This document shows positions 21,863 through 25,419 of a DNA stretch of 25,419 bases, in pieces (within the stretch, counting starts at the first letter, position 1; every line of letters starts with the position of its first letter). The notes below the pieces were generated by a model that saw nothing but the letters and a program-made list of their open reading frames with translations, was not told where the DNA came from and searched no databases. The stretch spans positions 1 through 25,419 of IMG/VR virus record IMGVR_UViG_3300044705_000051. The stretch is one strand, 5' to 3'. The translations under genes and the position numbers were made by a program. This stretch comes from a virus.

Positions 21863-22243
21863 TTAGGTCATCATTTGCTTGCGATAAAGCGCGCTGCGGA
21901 TGAACACCGGATCGCCGCAGATCGCGGCAGTGATACTCGGCACGATAGACAGCGCGCGGTCGCGCTCTTCAAGGACATGCGGCGGAACAGCTATTTGACT
22001 TTCGGGGATGGGCGCAGTCGAGAGACGCGGATTTTGCTCGCGCCATTTCACGCCGTAGGCCCGCTTACGCTCCAAAGCCGCCAGATTGAAGTGCAACAAC
22101 AGCGAAGCCTCACTAACCCCAAGCTTGCGCGCGATTTTTCGCCAGCCAAGAACGCCACCATGGCATTCATCGCCAGTCGTTCGTAGTCGCTTCGCTTGCG
22201 CTATCTGTTCAGGAGTCAAAGGCTTCGCCTTCGGTTGAGGCAT
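21863..22243 (-). CDS. HTH DNA-binding protein
   Basis: 126 residues from ATG at 22243, with GTGGAG six bases upstream; a GTG at 22255 is less likely since it sits in that ribosome site. A resolvase/terminase-like HTH is visible: LTPEQIAQAKRLRTTGD, GWRKIARKLGVSEASLLLHF. The C-terminal half is Pro/Glu-rich (PESQIAVPPHVLEERDRALS) and ends KQMMT. It is probably a small regulator of the early operon. No effector domain is seen. Confidence 0.72.
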   Translation of the reverse strand: MPQPKAKPLTPEQIAQAKRLRTTGDECHGGVLGWRKIARKLGVSEASLLLHFNLAALERKRAYGVKWREQNPRLSTAPIPESQIAVPPHVLEERDRALSIVPSITAAICGDPVFIRSALYRKQMMT

Positions 22244-22265
22244 GACAAACTCCACTGGTTACGGA

Positions 22266-22523
22266 TTACGCGGATAGAGGAACGACCTCATCCGGATTTG
22301 AGATTACGAGCGTCGGTTTCTGTGGAACGCGGTGCGCCGGCCTGATCTCTCGGCACAGCTTCTCGACCTCGGGCCAGCCTTCGATTGAGCCGATGGCGTG
22401 CATATACGCACGCACATAGCCGCGCATAATCTCGCAAGCTGGCTCTTCGCCGTAGAAGTTTGTGAGGCGTAAAGCTCTAGCGCCCGCTTCGTGGAAAGCG
22501 GATTCTTCGATGTTGAGAGGCAT
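22266..22523 (-). CDS. Small hypothetical early protein
   Basis: 85 residues, helical (ESAFHEAGARALRLTNFYGE, CEIMRGYVRAYMHAIGSIEG, WPEVEKLCREIRP), with a Pro-rich end. No signal peptide, HTH or metal motif. The stop is 22 nt before the HTH-gene start. Family not recognised; retained because it fits the leftward operon spacing. Confidence 0.6.
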   Translation of the reverse strand: MPLNIEESAFHEAGARALRLTNFYGEEPACEIMRGYVRAYMHAIGSIEGWPEVEKLCREIRPAHRVPQKPTLVISNPDEVVPLSA

Positions 22524-22588
22524 GTCTGCCGGCCCCCACCGACAAACGCAGATACAAGCGGCTTTACCCCGCCGCGAGAGACGCGATA

Positions 22589-23089
22589 TTACAATTCAGC
22601 AGTGCGAGCGCGCGGATCGACAAACACGTATCCGCGAACGTCGCGTACATGAATCCAAGACAGGTGATGCCCGCCGTTATAGTCTCTCACTTTCCAGAGA
22701 GAGCCGCCGACGTGCTCAACAAGCTGCATGACGTGGTGATGGCGCACGGCGACCGCTCCAGAATGAGCGTGTGTGTGCGGAAAGAACCGCGCCCAATTCC
22801 ATGCGAGGTTAAGGCGCTTATCGCTCAAGCCGAGATAGCGAGCTAAGCCGCAGCCGCAGTAGGCATGCGGACATCCGGCAGGCCTGCCGCCTATGAACTC
22901 CGCGCGATTGCCGTTCGCGTCGATATACCGCCGGTGATGCCTGTGGTGGTGATGTTTGTGCGGAACGAAACGATGTGCATGATGTTGGTGTTTATGTCGG
23001 GGTGTAGCGTGCGACTGCGCACAGCCGACAAGAGACACGACGCCAGCCAATGCCAGCCCTATCAGCATTTGCTTGCGGTGCGGGGTCAT
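22589..23089 (-). CDS. Histidine-rich lipoprotein, possible papain-fold (NlpC/CHAP-like) domain
   Basis: 166 residues from ATG at 23089, with GGGGAA upstream and ATGA overlap with the previous gene. A lipoprotein signal is clear: basic start, hydrophobic LIGLALAGVVSLVGC, lipobox Cys23. About 25 histidines occur, many clustered at residues 27-50 (HKHQHHAH, HKHHHHRHH). The C-terminal ~100 residues, with CPHAYCGCGLARYLGLSD, a Trp pair and VRHHHVMQLVEHVGGSLWKV, RDYNGG, resemble a papain-like fold with candidate Cys and His. This could be an envelope metal-binding or cell-wall-acting protein. Catalytic assignment is uncertain. An outer-membrane lipoprotein in the early region suggests superinfection exclusion as one option. 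Confidence 0.7.
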   Translation of the reverse strand: MTPHRKQMLIGLALAGVVSLVGCAQSHATPRHKHQHHAHRFVPHKHHHHRHHRRYIDANGNRAEFIGGRPAGCPHAYCGCGLARYLGLSDKRLNLAWNWARFFPHTHAHSGAVAVRHHHVMQLVEHVGGSLWKVRDYNGGHHLSWIHVRDVRGYVFVDPRARTAEL

Positions 23090-23268
23090 GCGTGGTTCCC
23101 CGCCGGACAGTTGCAGGCCGGTATTTGCAGGCCACGCCGACTGCATTCGTCTACCAGATCGGAAAATTCTGCCGCGCGCGTATCCCAGGCATCGCTGTTT
23201 TCAGCGACAGCGTTGTGCACCAAGCCGCGCGCAGCAGAGGTCCGCATGAGCAATTCCTGATCGGTCAT
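23086..23268 (-). CDS. Small hypothetical protein
   Basis: 60 residues, ATG at 23268. Both ends overlap neighbours by ATGA, which supports translation as part of a coupled cluster. The sequence is acidic and helical (TDQELLMRTSAARGLVHNAV, RAAEFSDLVDECSRRGL), with a short Cys-rich end (IPACNCPAGN). Family not recognised. Confidence 0.6.
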   Translation of the reverse strand: MTDQELLMRTSAARGLVHNAVAENSDAWDTRAAEFSDLVDECSRRGLQIPACNCPAGNHA

Positions 23269-23504
23269 GCCGCCCTCGCCATCGCCTGTGCTTGCCGCGC
23301 ATCCTCAAGAACGGCGACACGGCAGGCCGAAGATAAATTGTGCTGCGGGTATTTGACGCGGATGTCTTTGATCAGCGTCCCCACCGTGCAATTCGCGCGG
23401 CTGGCCCAATCGGTCAGATAGGCCCAGAACTCATCCTCAAGCGAGATCGAGGTTCTGAAGCCTGCAAGGCTCACGGAATGCTTTTGGATTTTGCTTTCGA
23501 TCAT
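23265..23504 (-). CDS. Ribbon-helix-helix DNA-binding protein
   Basis: 79 residues from ATG at 23504, with GGGGG close upstream and ATGA overlap with the previous gene; a longer in-frame start would overlap that gene heavily. HSVSLAGFRTSISLEDEFWA, YLTDWASRANCTVGTLIKDI is the typical RHH_4 domain of Alphaproteobacteria: a beta strand, then two helices around a conserved SLED-E-FW. Such dimers bind operator DNA. It may regulate the early operon. Confidence 0.8.
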   Translation of the reverse strand: MIESKIQKHSVSLAGFRTSISLEDEFWAYLTDWASRANCTVGTLIKDIRVKYPQHNLSSACRVAVLEDARQAQAMARAA

Positions 23505-23878
23505 GTTACCCCCTGATTTCGACTGTTGAGCAGCGCGACTATGCGCAGCGCCAATTCCAAATCCTGCCACCATTGAGCGGTAGAGCCGTGCATGAGAGCG
23601 GAAAGCCACTGGCGCCCCTGTTCCGAGCGCAAGAGCTGGACAATGAGATAGCCAGGCGGCTGGCGACGGTTCTCAGGCTTGCGCGTCGTGTATTTGTAGC
23701 AACTGCCTTCCGGAACACCTGTGACAAGGTGAAGCCCAAAACCGGCGTCTTTACCGAGCAGTTGCCGTGCGATCGATCCAAACCAATCGTCGCTGTCGGA
23801 TGCGACACCAACTTCACTGCCGTTCGCGACAGTAATCGCGCTCGCGCCTTGCGGCGCATGCTGTACGCTGTGCACCAT
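23501..23878 (-). CDS. Hypothetical protein, first gene after the cro terminator
   Basis: 125 residues, ATG at 23878 after a good AGGAG. Predicted mixed fold (DDWFGSIARQLLGKDAGFGL, GSCYKYTTRKPENRRQPPGY, LIVQLLRSEQGRQWLSALMH, LELALRIVALLNS). No family recognised. It heads a run of ATGA-coupled genes. No convincing promoter lies in the 60 nt between it and the terminator, so it is probably read by transcripts passing that terminator. Confidence 0.68.
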   Translation of the reverse strand: MVHSVQHAPQGASAITVANGSEVGVASDSDDWFGSIARQLLGKDAGFGLHLVTGVPEGSCYKYTTRKPENRRQPPGYLIVQLLRSEQGRQWLSALMHGSTAQWWQDLELALRIVALLNSRNQGVT

Positions 23879-23938
23879 GACGCGCTCCTACGCACTACTG
23901 GATACGAGTTACCGCGCTCCCCCAGCCCCCCGCGCGGT

Positions 23939-23976
23939 AAAAAAGCCCCCGCGTGCAACTGACAGCGCGCGGGGGC
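23939..23976 (-). terminator. Intrinsic terminator after the Cro-like gene
   Basis: A perfect 9-bp stem (CGCGGGGGC paired with GCCCCCGCG on the + strand at 23945-23953 and 23968-23976), 14-nt loop, followed on the minus strand by six T. It ends the short leftward cro transcript, in the place of lambda tR1. Nothing else of note lies between 23879 and 24020. Confidence 0.85.
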
Positions 23977-24020
23977 AGCCTTCATCGCGTCACGGGGGGA
24001 GGAATTGGACGCGATGGAAA

Positions 24021-24260
24021 TCATGCCGCGTGCTCCTGCGGCATTTCAAAGAACCAGCGATCATCCCACGATTGCCCGCGCTCGATAGCTGCGGCCCGAA
24101 TGCGCTGCATGTGCTCCTGGTTCGGCTTTGACTCGCCAGTCTCCCACCGCGAAACGGTGGCCTGATTAGCGCCCGCAATGGCCCCGAACTCGGCTTGAGG
24201 AATGCCGTCAAAGACTTTGAGCCGAATGTAGCTGATGGGTGTAGAGGCGGACTGCTTCAT
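24021..24260 (-). CDS. Cro-like HTH repressor
   Basis: 79 residues. A clear HTH_3/Xre fold: helix 2 QAEFGAIA, turn GANQ, recognition helix ATVSRWETGESKP, then LxxI-type helix. Its recognition helix shares the Q-x-T-x-SRW pattern with the divergent CI-like repressor, so both may bind the same 16-bp operators. It lies directly under a strong leftward promoter, with only eight bases between the -10 box and the ATG, so the mRNA should be nearly leaderless. No other start fits because helix 1 begins at residue 9. A terminator follows 45 nt after the stop. Lambda Cro is the obvious model. Confidence 0.85.
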   Translation of the reverse strand: MKQSASTPISYIRLKVFDGIPQAEFGAIAGANQATVSRWETGESKPNQEHMQRIRAAAIERGQSWDDRWFFEMPQEHAA

Positions 24261-24268
24261 GGGCGCGC

Positions 24269-24297
24269 ATTATGCGCACACGCATTCAGAACGTCAA
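24269..24297 (-). promoter_or_regulatory. Leftward early promoter (cro and lytic genes)
   Basis: On the minus strand: TTGACG (24297-24292), a 17-bp spacer, CATAAT (24274-24269). These are 5/6 matches to both sigma70 boxes. Operator 24271-24286 covers the -10 end and spacer, so repressor binding would exclude polymerase. Confidence 0.8.
24271..24286. promoter_or_regulatory. Repressor operator, left group site 1
   Basis: TATGCGCACACGCATT: half sites TATGCG and CGCATT around a 4-bp centre. It overlaps the leftward promoter. Confidence 0.78.
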
Positions 24298-24303
24298 GGG
24301 GCT

Positions 24304-24319
24304 TATGCACACGCGCATT
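24304..24319. promoter_or_regulatory. Repressor operator, left group site 2
   Basis: TATGCACACGCGCATT, same 6-4-6 design. Its centre is 33 bp from site 1, just upstream of the -35 box of the leftward promoter. Confidence 0.75.
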
Positions 24320-24330
24320 TGCAGCCCGCC

Positions 24331-24346
24331 TATGTAGAACCGCATA
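24331..24346. promoter_or_regulatory. Repressor operator, left group site 3
   Basis: TATGTAGAACCGCATA, with flanking bases extending the symmetry (CCTATG...CATAGG). Its centre is 27 bp from site 2 and 8 bp ahead of the CI-like start codon, so filling it could autoregulate the repressor. Confidence 0.68.
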
Positions 24347-24354
24347 GGAAAGGC

Positions 24355-24939
24355 ATGCAGCTTCTTGCGATTCTCCGTGAGATTCAGCGGGTGAAGGGCT
24401 GGAACCAAAGCCAGCTAGGTAACGCACTACGGGTTGACCAATCCACTATTTCCCGGTGGTATGGTAAGGGTCAGCGGCCTGACTTAGATCAAAGGGACCG
24501 CATTCTTGCGCTGGCACAGTCACTAGGAGTTGTAGATAATTCTACACAATCCTCTGACTTTTCGGTGCCGATCGTGGGGTATGTGGGAGCCGGTGGTCAC
24601 ATCCTCTTTGGAGAGGGTCAAGGACCGTTCGGAGAGGCGAGAATGCCTCCAGAGGGCGCTAAGGCGACCACTGTAGCGGTCCTAGTTCGTGGGGACAGCA
24701 TGTCCGGCCAGCTTGAGGACGGCTGGACAGTCTATTACGAAACCCGGAAAGAACCTCCGACCCCCGACCTTTACGGGAAGTTGTGCGTGATAGGCCTCCC
24801 AGACGGAGAGGTCTACATCAAGAAGCTCCTGCCAGGCAGCCAGCCGGGCACCTTCCACCTCCTGTCCGCGAATGCCGGGCCGTTGCTCGATCAAAAAATC
24901 CTCTGGGCCGCCCGCGTGACTTGGATCGCCCCCGTCTGA
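24355..24939 (+). CDS. CI-like S24-family prophage repressor
   Basis: 194 residues from ATG at 24355, with AGGAAAGG just upstream; an upstream in-frame ATG at 24235 would run through the operators and overlap cro. HTH at ~17-40 (NQSQLGNALRVDQSTISRWY). The S24 domain has Ser115 in VRGDSMSGQLEDGW and Lys156 (or Lys157) in GEVYIKKLL; a likely Ala79-Gly80 cleavage site lies in GYVGAGG. RecA-stimulated self-cleavage would free the operators, so the phage is probably SOS-inducible. It reads divergently from cro, between two groups of three operators. The -10/-35 of its own promoter is not clear. Confidence 0.9.
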   Translation: MQLLAILREIQRVKGWNQSQLGNALRVDQSTISRWYGKGQRPDLDQRDRILALAQSLGVVDNSTQSSDFSVPIVGYVGAGGHILFGEGQGPFGEARMPPEGAKATTVAVLVRGDSMSGQLEDGWTVYYETRKEPPTPDLYGKLCVIGLPDGEVYIKKLLPGSQPGTFHLLSANAGPLLDQKILWAARVTWIAPV

Positions 24940-24964
24940 TCACGGTTTCGTGATGTGGCGGTTT
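24939..24964 (+). terminator. Weak hairpin terminator after the repressor gene
   Basis: ATCACG-GTTT-CGTGAT is a perfect 6-bp stem starting at the stop codon, followed by GTGGCGGTTTT. The T-run is short and spaced from the stem, so termination would be partial. Confidence 0.35.
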
Positions 24965-24978
24965 TGCACCGTCGCATA
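24963..24978. promoter_or_regulatory. Degenerate repressor operator, right group site 1
   Basis: TTTGCACCGTCGCATA: right half is CGCATA, left half TTTGCA matches TATGCG at 4 of 6. Spacing to the next site (31 bp between centres) mirrors the left group. Confidence 0.5.
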
Positions 24979-24993
24979 ATTTTTCTGGAAATT

Positions 24994-25009
24994 TATGCGT
25001 CTGCGCATT
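24994..25009. promoter_or_regulatory. Repressor operator, right group site 2
   Basis: TATGCGTCTGCGCATT, the same 6-4-6 pattern. It ends on the -35 box of the rightward promoter. Confidence 0.75.
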
Positions 25010-25035
25010 GACGAGCCTATGCGTGTGTGCATAAT
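25008..25035 (+). promoter_or_regulatory. Rightward early promoter
   Basis: TTGACG (25008-25013), a 16-bp spacer, CATAAT (25030-25035): the same boxes as the leftward promoter. Operator 25018-25033 fills the spacer and part of the -10 box. It should drive the gene at 25129. Confidence 0.78.
25018..25033. promoter_or_regulatory. Repressor operator, right group site 3
   Basis: TATGCGTGTGTGCATA: half sites TATGCG and TGCATA. It lies between the -35 and -10 boxes. Centres of sites 2 and 3 are 24 bp apart. Confidence 0.78.
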
Positions 25036-25052
25036 GCTCCCATCACATCGGG

Positions 25053-25079
25053 CCTGCCGCGCACGTATCGCACGGCAGG
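25053..25079 (+). other. Leader RNA hairpin of the rightward early transcript
   Basis: CCTGCCG and CGGCAGG form a perfect 7-bp stem around a 13-nt loop. A second weak stem (GCGGG/CCCGC, near 25085-25103) follows. It lies within the ~85-nt leader after the rightward promoter. No T-run follows, so it is not a terminator. It could be a translational control or antitermination element. Confidence 0.45.
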
Positions 25080-25128
25080 TTCCGGCGGGGGCTTTCACCC
25101 GCACGTCGGTAGATATGGGGAGCGGGCA

Positions 25129-25419
25129 ATGCGGACCATCGAGCAAATCGACCAAGCGATTGACGCGAACCGCAACGCGATGAAGGCGCGGCTTCACTTC
25201 GATCCGAGCATGTCGAGCTTTAGCTGGCAGACCGCATGGGACCGCTGCCCTGATTTATGGAAGCGAGACCGCGAACTTCATTCCGAACGCTTTGAGGCAA
25301 TGGAAGTTCGCGACAGACAAGCGGAATTGGAACGTCGCCGCCAAGAACGCGCAGCGCGTTCCGCTGCAAAGAAATCAGCAAAATCACTCCAGCGCTGTCC
25401 CACTTGCGGCGCTCTGGCT
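25129..25419 (+). CDS. Rightward early protein, partial
   Basis: An open frame of 97 codons from ATG at 25129 runs off the window. GGGGAG stands six bases upstream, and the strong rightward promoter lies ~95 nt ahead. The visible part is helical and charged (RTIEQIDQAIDANRNAM, SFSWQTAWDRCPDLWKRD), with a basic coiled region (ELERRRQERAARSAAKKSAK), then CPTCG, the first half of a probable zinc ribbon. It is the first gene of the rightward operon, in the place of the lambda PL genes. Family not recognised; the missing C-terminus may carry the second Cys pair. Confidence 0.7.
   Translation, partial: MRTIEQIDQAIDANRNAMKARLHFDPSMSSFSWQTAWDRCPDLWKRDRELHSERFEAMEVRDRQAELERRRQERAARSAAKKSAKSLQRCPTCGALA

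Noticed and set aside
24297-24354. Promoter for repressor maintenance
   Set aside because: Only weak boxes (TTGCAG at 24319 with CGCATA or GCATAG near 24341) could be found; not firm enough to annotate.
24940-25197. 85-codon open frame on the minus strand covering the right operator group
   Set aside because: It runs through the operators, the rightward promoter and the start of the real rightward gene; no ribosome site or family features.
1-25419. CRISPR arrays, tRNA/rRNA genes, insertion sequences, integrase and att sites
   Set aside because: No regular spacer repeats, cloverleaf-like sequence, transposase or integrase motifs were noticed while reading both strands.

Overview
The window looks like part of a temperate, podovirus-like phage or prophage of an alphaproteobacterial (Rhizobiales-like) host. 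The capsid and packaging genes resemble those of Bordetella phage BPP-1: Bbp16-type cement protein, Bbp17-type capsid, Bbp19-like protein and connector-type portal. The host assignment rests on a GcrA-family regulator, a family essentially confined to Alphaproteobacteria, and on ribbon-helix-helix and replication proteins of types I associate with Rhizobiales prophages. No integrase, att site, tRNA or bacterial flank is visible, so free phage and prophage cannot be told apart.

Nearly all genes read leftward in one long chain, many joined by ATGA or TGATG stop/start overlaps. From right to left: an immunity region (24.0-25.1 kb) with a Cro-like repressor, a divergent S24-type CI-like repressor and six related 16-bp operators in two groups of three flanking the CI-like gene; small early genes with ribbon-helix-helix and HTH proteins and a His-rich lipoprotein (21.9-23.9 kb); a SET-domain protein, a GcrA homologue, a DnaB-like helicase and a replication-organiser-like protein (18.6-21.9 kb); a secreted protein, a formyltransferase, a LexA-type DNA-binding protein and a NusG paralogue (16.5-18.6 kb); then, past an intrinsic terminator near 16.15 kb, the late genes.

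The late region holds small membrane peptides, an RHH protein, terS, and terL split into separate ATPase and nuclease ORFs. A 5.4-kb host-interaction cassette follows (8.1-13.5 kb): a tailspike-like protein, two fibre-like proteins and, on the opposite strand, an acyltransferase and a GNAT acetyltransferase. The portal, scaffold, capsid and cement genes come next (2.1-8.1 kb). At the left edge are a secreted tail-like protein and an O-antigen ligase/polymerase-like membrane protein cut by the window end.

How it may work together (inference): the CI-like repressor would hold both early promoters shut in the lysogen. The leftward promoter would make Cro from an almost leaderless mRNA, then read through a terminator just after cro into the replication genes. 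The phage NusG paralogue is well placed to let polymerase pass the terminator before the late genes. The polysaccharide-acting enzymes suggest that the phage remodels its host's surface. Rightward early genes begin at 25129 and leave the window.
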